The notes beneath the pieces were generated by a model. It was given only the letters and a program-made list of their open reading frames with translations. It was not told the DNA's origin and ran no database searches. From Actinomadura terrae (GTDB lineage: Bacteria; Actinomycetota; Actinomycetes; Streptosporangiales; Streptosporangiaceae), in the NCBI RefSeq assembly GCF_022751215.1, contig NZ_JAICDG010000002.1, positions 868,001-932,000 of the forward strand: a stretch of DNA of 64,000 nt. Reading direction: 5' to 3'. Below are positions 9,301-17,320 of this stretch, in pieces. A program made the translations under genes and the position numbers. The first letter of the stretch is position 1. Every line of letters starts with the position of its first letter.

Positions 9301-11215
9301 CGACGTGTTCGGCAACGGGATGCTCCTGTCGGAGCACATCAAGTTGGTCGCGGCGTTCGACCACCGGCACATCTTCCTCGACCCGGACCCCGACCCCGCC
9401 GCCTCGTTCGCCGAGCGGCGCCGCGTGTTCGAGCTGCCCCGCAGCTCGTGGGCCGACTACGACACCTCCCTGATCTCCAAGGGCGGCGGGGTCTTCCCCC
9501 GGACCGCCAAGTCGATCAAGCTGAGCCCGCAGATCAGGGCCGCCCTCGGCATCGAGGACGGGGTCAAGGCGATGACCCCGTTCGAGCTGATCCGCGCCGT
9601 GCTGAAGGCGCCGGTCGACCTGCTGTGGAACGGCGGCATCGGCACCTACGTCAAGTCGTCGGTCGAGAACAACGCCGACGTCGGCGACAAGGCCAACGAC
9701 CCCGTCCGCGTGAACGGCGAGGAACTGCGCTGCAAGGTCATCGGTGAGGGCGGCAACCTCGGCCTGACCCAGCTCGGCCGCATCGAGTTCGCCCGCGAGG
9801 GAGAGCGCCGCGGCGCCGGGGCCCTGGTCAACACCGACTTCATCGACAACTCCGCCGGCGTCGACACCTCCGACCACGAGGTCAACATCAAGATCCTCCT
9901 CGACCAGGTCGTCCGGGACGGGGAGCTGACGCGCAAGCAGCGCGACGGGCTCCTGTACGAGATGACCGACGAGGTCGGCCGGCTCGTGCTGCGGGACAAC
10001 TACGCCCAGAACGTGACGCTCGCCGCGTCTCGCGCGCAGGCGGCCGCGATGCTGCACGTCCACGCCCGCCACCTGCGCAAGCTGGAGCGGGACGGGCGGC
10101 TCAAGCGCAGGCTGGAGTTCCTGCCCGACGACAAGGCCCTCGCCGAGCGGCGCCAGTCGGGCCTCGGGCTGACCAGCCCCGAGTTCTCCGTCCTGCTGGC
10201 CTACGCCAAGCTCACCCTCGACGCCGAGATCGTCGCCTCCGACCTCGCCGACGACCCGTACCTGGAGTCGTGGCTCGTCGACTACTTCCCGACCCCGCTG
10301 CGCGAGCGGTTCCAGAGCTACATGGACCGCCACCCCCTACGCCGGGAGATCATCACCACCGCCGTGGTGAACGACCTGGTCAACAACAGCGGCTCCACGT
10401 TCGTGTTCCGGATGAACGAGGAGACCGGGGCGTCCTCCTCCGACATCGCGCGCGCGTACCTGGTGGCCCGCGAGGTCTTCGAGATGCCGCGGTTCTGGCG
10501 GTCGGTGGAGTCGCTCTCGCACCAGGTCGAGGAGTCCACGCAGGTCGCGATGCTGCTGGAGGCCCGGAAGCTGACCGAGCGCGGAGCGCGCTGGCTGCTG
10601 CACAACCGGCGGCCCCCGTTCGACATCCGCGAGACGATCGACTACTTCTCCGGCGGCGCGGCCACGCTCAGCGGACGCCTTCCCAAGGTGCTCGTCGGCT
10701 TGGACCTCAACGCGTTCGAGCAGCGCAGGGACGGCTTCGCCGAACTCGGCGTGCCGGACGACCTGGCCGAGCAGTGCGCGATGCTGGTCGCCGCCTACTC
10801 CACGTTCGACCTGGTGGGCATCGCCCACGAGACGGGCCGTCCGGTCGAGGAGGTCGCCGAGGTGTACTTCGACCTCGCCGACCGGCTCCAGCTGTCCCGG
10901 CTCCGCGAGCGGATCATCGCACTGCCCCGCGACGACCGCTGGCGCTCGATGGCCCGGTCCGCGCTCCGCGACGACCTGTACGCCGCTCATGCCGCCCTCA
11001 CCCGCGACGTCCTCGTCACGAGCGAGCCCGGCGGACAGCCCGAGGAGCGCATGGTGCGCTGGGCGGAGAAGAACCAGACCGCGGTGCTGCGCGCCCAGCA
11101 GACGCTCAGCGAGATCTGGGAGAGCGACAGCTTCGACCTCGCGACGCTCTCGGTCGCCCTCGGTTCCATCCGCACCCTCGTCACGGCCAGCTCCCTCCCG
11201 TCCACCGAGGCCTGA
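6332..11215 (+). CDS. gdh: NAD-dependent glutamate dehydrogenase, large (about 180 kDa) class
   Basis: Oxidatively deaminates L-glutamate to 2-oxoglutarate with NAD+ in the cytoplasm, mainly for catabolic use of glutamate. The 1,627-residue product matches the length of the L-GDH180 class known from Streptomyces clavuligerus and relatives: an N-terminal half of ACT-like and helical regulatory segments, a catalytic GDH core from about residue 780 onward (RFGSVARGGLRWSDRREDFR, then PAGAKGGFVGKQ with the substrate lysine, and VGIGDMSGDVFGNGML of the dinucleotide-binding domain), and a C-terminal helical tail. The open frame continues far upstream through the repeat island, but the ATG at 6332 has GGGAG six bases before it and begins the conserved sequence. 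It stands alone and ends at a strong hairpin. L-GDH180 enzymes are allosterically regulated; nothing in the sequence shows transcriptional control. Confidence 0.93.
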   Translation: MGGKLDQAKDDLLRRAAETCAQRPGGKGGDVEEAVAYLRLYYRHVAPEDLLARDPADICGPAMAHRLLGEERPQGRAKVRVFTPTLEEYGWDPGHTVVQVVTDDMPFLVDSVTMELNRHQLSTHLIVHPLLGVDRDVAGQMRAFRGKLDSATDIDESWIHIEVDRTSDRARLDVLEKDLLRVLQDVRVAVEDEPKMRARAGEIAAAIREAAPPLPAKELAEGVELLDWLADGHFTFLGYRDYTLTEGTDASEGRGTLGLRPEPGTGLGILRNDKRESDSFASLPPEVREKATEKHLLVLTKANSRSTVHRPLYLDYIGVKKFDESGEVIGERRFLGLFTHVAYSESIAHVPVLKRKLEEVLEEGGFTPDSYDGQDLIEILESYPRDELFQISVDDLLSISLGVLRLRERRQLKLFLRKDLYGRYMSCMVYLPRDRYTTQVRLRIQQILRDAFEGVSVDYSANVTESMLARLHVVVRGERGRPLPDVDVDDLEARLANATRSWGDDLADAIVEQCGEESSGTLARRYANAFPEGYKADFPARTAVADLRRLDVLTGDEDTSINLYEPYGAEPGERRLKIYRLGEPISLSRVLPLLQNMGVEVIDERPYEIATGDGQRYWIYDLGLRYVPPVDVPEEAIKGLFQEAFTALWRGQIENDGFNALVLHVGLTWWQAMILRAYALYLRQTGTTFSKRYIEQVLLRNAQITRLLIRLWESRLDPTLAGGEQERSLGITEELQGKLDEVASLDEDRILRAYLAMIQATLRTNHYQRKPYLAVKFDPEGIPDLPQPRPMYEIFVYSPKVEGVHLRFGSVARGGLRWSDRREDFRTEILGLVKAQAVKNTVIVPAGAKGGFVGKQLPDPAADREAFMQAGIACYKDFISGLLDITDNLVDGKVVPPPNVVRHDGDDTYLVVAADKGTATFSDIANGVAAEYGFWLGDAFASGGSVGYDHKAMGITARGAWESVKYHFRSLGKDIQREDFTVVGIGDMSGDVFGNGMLLSEHIKLVAAFDHRHIFLDPDPDPAASFAERRRVFELPRSSWADYDTSLISKGGGVFPRTAKSIKLSPQIRAALGIEDGVKAMTPFELIRAVLKAPVDLLWNGGIGTYVKSSVENNADVGDKANDPVRVNGEELRCKVIGEGGNLGLTQLGRIEFAREGERRGAGALVNTDFIDNSAGVDTSDHEVNIKILLDQVVRDGELTRKQRDGLLYEMTDEVGRLVLRDNYAQNVTLAASRAQAAAMLHVHARHLRKLERDGRLKRRLEFLPDDKALAERRQSGLGLTSPEFSVLLAYAKLTLDAEIVASDLADDPYLESWLVDYFPTPLRERFQSYMDRHPLRREIITTAVVNDLVNNSGSTFVFRMNEETGASSSDIARAYLVAREVFEMPRFWRSVESLSHQVEESTQVAMLLEARKLTERGARWLLHNRRPPFDIRETIDYFSGGAATLSGRLPKVLVGLDLNAFEQRRDGFAELGVPDDLAEQCAMLVAAYSTFDLVGIAHETGRPVEEVAEVYFDLADRLQLSRLRERIIALPRDDRWRSMARSALRDDLYAAHAALTRDVLVTSEPGGQPEERMVRWAEKNQTAVLRAQQTLSEIWESDSFDLATLSVALGSIRTLVTASSLPSTEA

Positions 11216-11234
11216 CCGGCCCCGGCTCGACTCC

Positions 11235-11267
11235 GTGCCGCCCGCCCCACCTGGGGCCGGGCGGCAC
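11235..11267 (+). terminator. Hairpin terminator after glutamate dehydrogenase
   Basis: Stem GTGCCGCCCG paired with CGGGCGGCAC, extended by CCCC/GGGG around an ACCT loop with a one-base bulge. It lies 20 bases after the stop codon and lacks a U-tract, as is usual in high-GC actinobacteria. Confidence 0.75.
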
Positions 11268-11499
11268 GCTCGTCTCCATCTTCGACACCACGAGCCCACC
11301 CCAAAAGTGGAACGCCATTCTGTGGATAACCCCCGCCCCCGAAGATGATCAACCCCCTTGCCCCGCCGAACCACGCACGCCCACGGCCGGGTGCCCATGG
11401 GCGGCGACAATGCTCGGGGCATGGTGGATGCAGCGCGTCTGCTGGTGATGTAGCGAGAGTTGCCGAGTGTGCTGGAGGCGGGCGGATTAACCGACGGTG

Positions 11500-12535
11500 C
11501 GCGACGACGTGGCGGGCGATGGCGGGTGCGCAAGACGTGGTGAGCGGACGGCGGGTGTGCTGGAGTTGGGCCAAGCGCTGGCGGGCTGCGCTGGGAGCGG
11601 CGGCATATGAGGACGTGTCTGTCCGTGCCTGGCGTGCTGGCGGTGGGTGGGCGTGGCCATCGGCGGTGGGAGAGGACGTGAGACGGCGTTGAGGCCGTCC
11701 TGGGCGAGGGGTCAAGCAGGCGGGCAACGGCGGTATGCGAGGACGTGACGGTTCGTTGGCTCGCGTACTGGAGGCGTGGCGGGCGATGGCGGGTGTGCTG
11801 GAGCCGGGGTGAGTGGACGGCGGGTGTGCTGGAGATGGGCCAAGCGCTGGCGGCGGCGGTATGCCAGGACGTGTTTGGCCGTGACTGGCGGGCTGGATGT
11901 GGGCGGGGTGGTGGGCAGTGGCGGTGGGGGAGGACATGCCACGGCGTTGAGGCCGTCCTGGGCGAGGGGTCAAGCAGGCGGGCAACGGCGGTATGTGAGG
12001 ACGTGACGGTTTGTGGCTCGCGTACTGGAGCTGGGGCGCGCGGGTGTCGGAGTGGGGCAGGGTGAGCGGGCGGCGTGCGAGGACGGCGCGTCGGGGGTGG
12101 CCTGAACGGTGCCGAGCAGGGGGAGGGTGGTGAGCGAAGCGGTACGGCGATGTGATGGACGTGGCGCACATGGCGATCGGCGATGAGCGCGAGGTCTGGC
12201 CGGACGTGGTGGTTGTGGTGGGTGGGGCAGTGGCGGTGGGGGAGAACATGCCACGGCGGTGAGGCCGTCCTGGGTGAGGTCAAGCAGGTGGGCGGCGGCG
12301 GTACGCGAGGGCGTGCCGGTTCGTTGGCTCGCGTGCTGGAGGCGGGGCGGGCGGTGTTGGGGTGGGGGCACGGTGAGCGGGTGGCGTGCGAGGAGGTGGC
12401 GTGCGATGTCGCCGTAGGGGCGTGGTGAGCGGAACGGTGCGGCGGTGTGATGGACGTGGCACACATGGCGTTCGGCGACGAGCGCGGAGTTCGGCCGGAC
12501 GTGGCGGTTGTGGTGGGTGTAGCCAACGTCCCTGC
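11500..12535. repeat. Long-period degenerate tandem repeat, unit about 260-310 bp, 3-4 copies
   Basis: The segment TTGAGGCCGTCCTGGGCGAG recurs at 11689 and 11947 and as a variant at about 12259. The segment TGGGCCAAGCGCTGG recurs near 11568 and 11837. The segment TGTGATGGACGTGGC recurs at 12151 and 12446. Copy spacings are about 258-267, 295 and 312 bases. The plus strand is strongly G-rich. Long minus-strand frames through it give His/Pro/Thr/Arg-rich products that run on into the antisense of the dehydrogenase gene, so I do not call them genes. No promoter or start with a ribosome site is evident. Confidence 0.75.
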
Positions 12536-12599
12536 ATGGCTAGCGATGGCGGCGGGACAGACGGTGAGCCGCGCAGGTACGGCGGGGGCACGGCGGGCG

Positions 12600-13110
12600 A
12601 TGTGAGGAGTGTGGTCGGTGCCGCGTAGCGAATGGTGGAGGGGGAGGGCAGGGGACGGCGCCGGTACGGCGGGTGGCGGCGGTGTGGCAGGCGGGGGTAG
12701 TGCGGTGAGTGGTGGCGTGGGAAGGCGAGCGGCCGTGGTGTGTGGCGGGTGGCGGTGGTGCGGCGGGTATCGGCGGTGTGGCGAGTGGTGGTGGGGGAGG
12801 GAAGGTGCAGGGACGGTAGGGCGAGTGGTGGCGGTGGGGCGGGTGGGGTGGTGCGGCGACCGGTGACGTGATGTGGCGAGCGGGCGTGGTGTGGCGAGCG
12901 GGCGTGGTGTGGCGAGCGGGCGTGGTGTGGCGAGCGGTGGCGTGAGAGGGCGAGCGGCCGTGGTCTGGCGCGCGGTGGCGGTGTGGTGGGCGGTGGTACG
13001 GGAGCGTAGGTGCAGGGATGGTACGGCGAGTGGCCGCAGTGTGGGGGTGGGCGGTACGGCGTGGGAGGGCGCAAGGGGCGGTGCGGCGGGTGGCGGCGGT
13101 GTGGCGGGGG
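12600..13110. repeat. Short-motif G-rich repeat island with a perfect 18-bp tandem array
   Basis: Dense short repeats built from GGCGG, GTGTGGCG, GAGCGG and TGCAGGGA(C/T)GG(T). The clearest part is 12872-12937: three exact 18-bp units TGTGGCGAGCGGGCGTGG followed by a partial fourth. Together with the longer repeats upstream this fills the 2-kb gap between the dehydrogenase gene and the next lipoprotein gene. The plus strand is very poor in C, so transcription from left to right would give a G-rich RNA. Confidence 0.75.
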
Positions 13111-13251
13111 TGTTGCCAGTGGAGGTTAGGGGCAGTGCGGCGGCGCGGGGTGGGGCATTTAGCGGACATTCTACATTCGCTGAGTGACAACACGGTTACT
13201 CTGCGATGATGCTCCGTGGACCGGACCACCGTCTCCACTTCGGGGGGCTTC

Positions 13252-14226
13252 ATGCCCAAACGTGTCATCACCATTCTGTCGCTGGGTCCCTGCCTGGTCG
13301 TCGCCGCGTTGGCGGCGGGCTGCGGGGGAGAGAGTTCGTCCGCAGGGACGGATCCGCCGGCGTTGACCAAGGCACAGGCGCAGCAGGTGCTCACGTCGTT
13401 CACCGACGGGGCGAATCGCGCGGGCAAGACACTTGACCGCAGCGAACTCACAGGAATCGAGGCTGATCCGCAGCTGTCGATGGACGGGGCGTCGTTCAAG
13501 CTCCGCAGGGTCATCCGCCAGCGGCCGCCTACGCTGCGGTTCGACCGTGCCGCGTTCTACATTCCGCGCATGAGCGGATATCCGCGCTGGTTCGCCGCCG
13601 ACGCCAGTACCGGGGCGGGTAAGCAGTCGACGCGGCATGCGCTGCTGTTCACGCAGGCCACGGCCGGGGCGCCGTGGCTACTGGCCGCGGACCCGTTTCC
13701 GTCGGACGCCGCACTGAGCCGTGTGGCGCTCGACGCGGAGGGGTACGCGACTTCGGTAAGCCCAGGGGCGGGGGAAGGGCTTCCCATAGCGCCCGCGAAA
13801 CTGCCCGATACGCATGCGGCGCTGCTGATGGGCGGGTCGTCCGCGCCCGGCTCGTCCGTTCTGGCGGACGGACCGAGGACGAGCCAGACCGTCGAGGCGC
13901 TGCGGCAGGGCAGGACGATGCTCGCCAAGCGGGGGATCTCGCTCTCGTCGAGGTTCTCGGCGGCCCCGTACGGGGTCTATGCGCTGCGTACCAAGGATCG
14001 CGGCGCCCTCGTCTGGTATGTCCTGAAGCAGAGCGAGGCGTATTCCACCGCGAAGCGGGGCAGGCTGGCTGTGAGCGGAGATCTTGTCGGGCTCGCTCCC
14101 GCCAATTCCGTCCGGAACCGCATGGACTCGACAGTCCTCGTGCAGTATCTGGCCACCGTTCCGCCCAAGGGCCAGGTGACGGTCAGCGGTATGTACCGCA
14201 AGGCCGTTACCGCACACGGTTCCTGA
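13252..14226 (+). CDS. Putative lipoprotein, paralogue of the protein at 15968-17020
   Basis: A 324-residue secreted lipoprotein of unknown function. Residues 1-23 form a lipoprotein signal peptide with lipobox LAAGC (cysteine about residue 24), followed by a Gly/Ser linker. The mature part aligns by eye with the other lipoprotein beyond prfB: both have a stretch of basic residues followed by an aromatic strand, then GYPRWF / GYPQWF, an ALLF / ALMAF strand, a RVALDAEGYA / VVVDREGYA element, and a late PYGVYALRTKDRGALVWY / PYPYFALRTEHNGALVLY element. A GTG at 13216 would add 12 residues; the ATG at 13252 places the charged n-region of the signal correctly and has a G-run before it. No neighbours suggest an operon. 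Confidence 0.8.
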   Translation: MPKRVITILSLGPCLVVAALAAGCGGESSSAGTDPPALTKAQAQQVLTSFTDGANRAGKTLDRSELTGIEADPQLSMDGASFKLRRVIRQRPPTLRFDRAAFYIPRMSGYPRWFAADASTGAGKQSTRHALLFTQATAGAPWLLAADPFPSDAALSRVALDAEGYATSVSPGAGEGLPIAPAKLPDTHAALLMGGSSAPGSSVLADGPRTSQTVEALRQGRTMLAKRGISLSSRFSAAPYGVYALRTKDRGALVWYVLKQSEAYSTAKRGRLAVSGDLVGLAPANSVRNRMDSTVLVQYLATVPPKGQVTVSGMYRKAVTAHGS

Positions 14227-14294
14227 ACTCCGTCGGGTGCCGGGGCGTTCCCGCTCTTCTGACCGCTGCAGCGGGACCGCCACCGGCATCCGAC

Positions 14295-14568
14295 GGGCCT
14301 GTCCGATGGCGCCGCCACCACGGCCCCCGTCCGATGACGCCGTGCCCACGGGCCCCGTCCGATGGCGGTGTGCCGAGGCCCCTCCGAGTGTGGCGTCCCG
14401 ATGCGCCTGTTCTCCGGGGGCGTGCGGCCGGGCCTGTCGGATGGCGGCGTGCCCAAGGGTCTCTCCGAGGGTGGCAGGCCGACGCGATTGTTTTGCGGTG
14501 GCGTGCTCACGGGCCCGTTCTACGGCGGTGTAGCGGCGCGTCCAGCCGATGATGGCAGGCGGCCCAAG
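14295..14568. repeat. 27-bp degenerate tandem repeat, about 10 copies
   Basis: Consensus about GGGCC(T)GTCCGATGGCGG followed by (C/T)GTGCCCA(C/A). Unit lengths read as 27, 28, 27, 26, 27, 27, 27, 27, 27 and 30 bases. In one plus frame the later copies read as a nine-residue repeat of type GLSDGGVPK, and on the minus strand as LGTPPSDRP, but early copies are in another frame and no start or ribosome site supports translation. The rest of this 505-bp gap, up to the end of prfB at 14732, shows nothing I recognise. Confidence 0.75.
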
Positions 14569-14731
14569 GAGTCTTGACGCGCGTTCGTCGACGACCGGGT
14601 CCGTTTGTGGCAGACGGCCTAGTCAGTGCTCACGCGCCTGATCTGAGGCTGTGGCGAGCCAATGCGACCGGATCGGGGTCGCGTGTCTCAGTGACGGAAG
14701 CCCGCCCCTTCGCCTCGTGCGGACGGCCCGG

Positions 14732-15841
14732 TTACGCGGTCTCCTGCTGGCGCATCCAGCGGATTTCCGCCTCGATGAACTCGTCGATGTCACCGTCCAG
14801 GACGGACGTCGGGTTGCCGACCTCGACCCCGGTGCGCAGGTCCTTGACGATCTGGTACGGGTGCAGGACGTAGTTGCGGATCTGCGTGCCCCAGCTGCTG
14901 GTGCCCTCACCGCGCAGCGCGGACATCTTCTCCGCCTCCTCCTGGCGTTTGCGCTCCAGCAGCTTGGCCTGGAGCACGTTCATGGCGGTGGCCTTGTTCT
15001 GGAGCTGGCTCCGCTCGTTCTGGCACGACACCACGATCCCCGTCGGGATGTGGGTGATGCGGACGGCGGAGTCCGTCGTGTTGACGCCCTGACCACCCGG
15101 CCCGGACGAGCGGTACACGTCCACCCGGAGTTCGCTCTCGTCGATGTCGACGTGGTCGCTCTGCTCGACCACCGGGACGACGTCGAGCCCGGCGAACGAG
15201 GTCTGGCGGCGGCCCTGGTTGTCGAACGGCGAGATGCGGACGAGGCGGTGCGTGCCGTGCTCGCCGCGGAGCGTTCCGTAGGCGTAGGGGGCCCGCACCG
15301 TGAACGTGGTGGACTTGATGCCGGCCTCTTCCGCGTAGGAGGTGTCGTAGACCTCCGTCGGGTAGCCGTGCCGCTCCGCCCAGCGCAGGTACATCCGCTG
15401 GAGCTGCTCGGCCCAGTCGGCCGCGTCCACGCCGCCGGCCTGGGCGTTGATCGTGACGAGCGCCTCGCGGGCGTCGTACTCGCCCGACATCAGCGTGCGC
15501 ACCTCAAGTTGCTGGACGGCCTTCTGGAGGGAGACCAGCTCCTCGTCGGCCTCGCTGCGCGTGTCGGCGTCGTCCATCTCCTGGGCGAGCTCGTAGAGGG
15601 TCGCGATGTCGTCGTGCCGCTGGCGCAGGCCCTCGACCCGGCTCAGCTCGGCCTCCAGGTACGACAGGCGGCGCGTCACGGTCTGGGCGCGCTCCTGGTC
15701 GTTCCACAGGTCGGGGTCGGCCGACTGCTCGCGCAGCTCGGCGATGTCACGCCGCATGCCGTCGAGATCCAGCACCTGCTCGATGCCGGTGAGTGTCGAG
15801 CCGAGCTCCTTGAGCTGCTCTTCGGGTTCGATGGCTGCCAC
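14732..15841 (-). CDS. prfB: Peptide chain release factor 2
   Basis: Recognises UGA and UAA stop codons in the ribosomal A site and triggers peptidyl-tRNA hydrolysis. The 369-residue product has the usual RF2 layout: helical N-terminal domain, the codon-reading tripeptide SPF at residues 204-206, and the universal GGQ at 249-251 in the peptidyl-transferase-contacting loop. The reading frame is continuous, so the programmed +1 frameshift found in many bacterial prfB genes is absent, as usual in Actinobacteria. It is read from the minus strand, away from ftsE, with a lipoprotein gene and a small membrane protein gene between them. In many actinobacteria prfB and ftsE are neighbours; the opposite orientation here is a local difference. 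Confidence 0.97.
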   Translation of the reverse strand: MAAIEPEEQLKELGSTLTGIEQVLDLDGMRRDIAELREQSADPDLWNDQERAQTVTRRLSYLEAELSRVEGLRQRHDDIATLYELAQEMDDADTRSEADEELVSLQKAVQQLEVRTLMSGEYDAREALVTINAQAGGVDAADWAEQLQRMYLRWAERHGYPTEVYDTSYAEEAGIKSTTFTVRAPYAYGTLRGEHGTHRLVRISPFDNQGRRQTSFAGLDVVPVVEQSDHVDIDESELRVDVYRSSGPGGQGVNTTDSAVRITHIPTGIVVSCQNERSQLQNKATAMNVLQAKLLERKRQEEAEKMSALRGEGTSSWGTQIRNYVLHPYQIVKDLRTGVEVGNPTSVLDGDIDEFIEAEIRWMRQQETA

Positions 15842-15967
15842 AACCCCGAGCCTATCGCCGTCCCGGTAGTGCCCGAGCGTCCTGACATTACGCTGTGGAT
15901 GGCAGAATCACGAAGAGGTCGATCATCGCGATCGGCGTGGGGTTGTTTCCGGCCGGGGGATGGAGCT

Positions 15968-17020
15968 GTGCGGAGGATCTCTCGGGCCGTCGTGGCGGTC
16001 GTGTTGCTGCTCGCGGCCGCGGGTTGCGCCGAGGAGAAGAAGTCCAGCGTGCCGCCTGCTACTCCCATGCCCACGCCTTCACCGACGCTTCCCGTGCCGC
16101 TGACCCCTCAGGTGGCGGAGAAGGCGTTCAACACCTACATCACTGACGAGGACGTGGCGCGCGCTGCTGGGGACGAACGCCTCGCCATGACCTGGACGTC
16201 GGGCGGGCAGGCCCTGCTGACCGCCGCGGAGTTCCGCAAGGCGGCCTTCGACGGTGACCCCGTCCGACGCTTTTCCTATAAGAAACCCAAGCTGTACGTA
16301 CCGAAACTGAAGCCGGACGGATACCCGCAGTGGTTCATGGCGTCGGTGCAGCGGTCCGTCCAGGGCAAGGACAAGAGCGAACGTACCGCGCTGATGGCGT
16401 TCATCCTGCGCTCGCCGTCCGACCGCTGGCACCTCACGATGGCGACGCTGCTCTCGAAGAAGGCCAAGGAGCCGAAGGTCGTCGTCGACCGCGAGGGGTA
16501 CGCGGAGGCACTGGGCAAGGACGACACGTCGGTGGTGATCCGCCCCAGGGACGTGAGCGGTATCCAGGCGACGATCGCCGCCGAAGGCGGACGCAGCGTG
16601 GCGGCGAAGGTGATGCGGCACGGGTCCGTCACCACCGGCTACTACCAGCAGGCGAGGCGTGACAAGAAAAAGGCCAAGGAGAAGGGCCTCACGCTGCAAG
16701 TCGTATACACGGCGACGCCGTATCCGTACTTCGCGCTACGCACGGAGCACAACGGTGCCCTGGTGCTCTACTCCCTCTTCCGCAGCACGTCGCTCGTGGC
16801 CAAGGATCCGAAGACGCCCAAGCCCGAGATCCCGTCCGACGCGGAACATCTCCTGGACGGGACCGTCGAGGGCAACGAGGTCGACACCTCGTCCGTGCTG
16901 CATTTCGCGGCCCTCGACCCGGCCCGGGCGAAGAAGGGCGAGTCGCAGTCCAAGGCCAGCGTCATCGCCGATGACGGCGCGGTCTCCAAGGCCACGACCC
17001 CGCCCCCGAAGAAGCCCTAG
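15968..17020 (+). CDS. Putative lipoprotein, paralogue of the protein at 13252-14226
   Basis: A 350-residue secreted lipoprotein of unknown function. The GTG start at 15968 gives a compact signal peptide (VRRISRAVVAVVLLLAAAGC) with lipobox AAGC; an in-frame ATG at 15899 would add 23 charged residues and is less likely. A Pro/Thr linker (residues about 28-45) precedes a globular part that begins PLTPQVAEKAFNTYI, with the family elements GYPQWF, VVVDREGYA and PYPYFALRTEHNGALVLY also seen in the other lipoprotein. It is divergent from prfB, 126 bases apart. The last codons (PPKKP) lie in the first copy of a 22-bp tandem repeat that continues past the stop. Confidence 0.8.
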   Translation: MRRISRAVVAVVLLLAAAGCAEEKKSSVPPATPMPTPSPTLPVPLTPQVAEKAFNTYITDEDVARAAGDERLAMTWTSGGQALLTAAEFRKAAFDGDPVRRFSYKKPKLYVPKLKPDGYPQWFMASVQRSVQGKDKSERTALMAFILRSPSDRWHLTMATLLSKKAKEPKVVVDREGYAEALGKDDTSVVIRPRDVSGIQATIAAEGGRSVAAKVMRHGSVTTGYYQQARRDKKKAKEKGLTLQVVYTATPYPYFALRTEHNGALVLYSLFRSTSLVAKDPKTPKPEIPSDAEHLLDGTVEGNEVDTSSVLHFAALDPARAKKGESQSKASVIADDGAVSKATTPPPKKP

Positions 17021-17092
17021 CCCCGTCCCGAAGAAGCCCTAGCCCAGTCCCGAAGAAGCCCTAGCCCAGTCCCGAAGAAGCCCTGGCCCGTC
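17005..17092. repeat. 22-bp tandem repeat, four copies, straddling a stop codon
   Basis: Units at 17005, 17027, 17049 and 17071 all begin CCCGAAGAAGCCCT and end with AGCCC(C/A)GT or a close variant. Every unit but the last carries the TAG that serves as the lipoprotein stop codon in the first copy. The unit length is not a multiple of three. Confidence 0.85.
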
Positions 17093-17137
17093 GCCGCAGC
17101 CAGGTCAGTGGACCCTGGGCAGACCCTGGGCCACCCC

Positions 17138-17320
17138 TCAGTAGACCCGCTGGAGGACGAGCGCGACGAACAGGAGCGCGACCAGGCCCGCCAAGACGAG
17201 GGCGGGCGGTATCGAGGGGCCGTGGCGGTGCAGTTCGGAGCGGGCGGCCCGGCAGGTGGGGCAGCGGCCCTCGACCACCGGGTTCGAGCACCGGGCGCAG
17301 ATCAGATGTTCGCAGCTCAT
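17138..17320 (-). CDS. Small zinc-ribbon membrane protein
   Basis: A 60-residue protein with five cysteines in its first 23 residues (C3, C8, C11, C20, C23), arranged as two CxxC knuckles (CARC, CPTC) that should bind one zinc ion, followed by a single membrane helix at about 37-57 (PPALVLAGLVALLFVALVL). The start MSCEHL is chosen over longer in-frame extensions because the upstream residues lack protein-like composition. Small proteins of this type next to prfB/ftsE are, to my recollection, common in actinomycetes; the function is unknown. It is read toward the lipoprotein gene and lies convergent with it. Confidence 0.7.
   Translation of the reverse strand: MSCEHLICARCSNPVVEGRCPTCRAARSELHRHGPSIPPALVLAGLVALLFVALVLQRVY

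Noticed and set aside
6317..10333. Minus-strand open frame of over 1,300 codons antisense to glutamate dehydrogenase
   Set aside because: Classic high-GC antisense shadow; the plus-strand gene has full family homology.
10337..12526. Very long minus-strand open frame through the repeat island and the end of the glutamate dehydrogenase gene
   Set aside because: Its product is His/Pro/Thr/Arg-rich in the repeats and a typical antisense shadow in the dehydrogenase gene; there is no ribosome site or recognisable domain.
12600..13110. Possible CRISPR array
   Set aside because: The repeats are contiguous or overlapping without unique spacers of even size, and no cas gene is near.
12540..13514. Minus-strand open frame of 324 codons over the G-rich repeats
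   Set aside because: Low-complexity His/Pro/Thr/Arg product from a C-rich strand; its end lies antisense to the lipoprotein signal region.
14362..14577. Plus-strand 71-codon frame with nine-residue repeats
   Set aside because: It reads only part of the 27-bp array, lacks a ribosome site, and neighbouring units are in other frames; kept as a repeat only.
14732..15841. Programmed frameshift in prfB
   Set aside because: The frame is continuous from the start through the region where the frameshift site lies in other bacteria.
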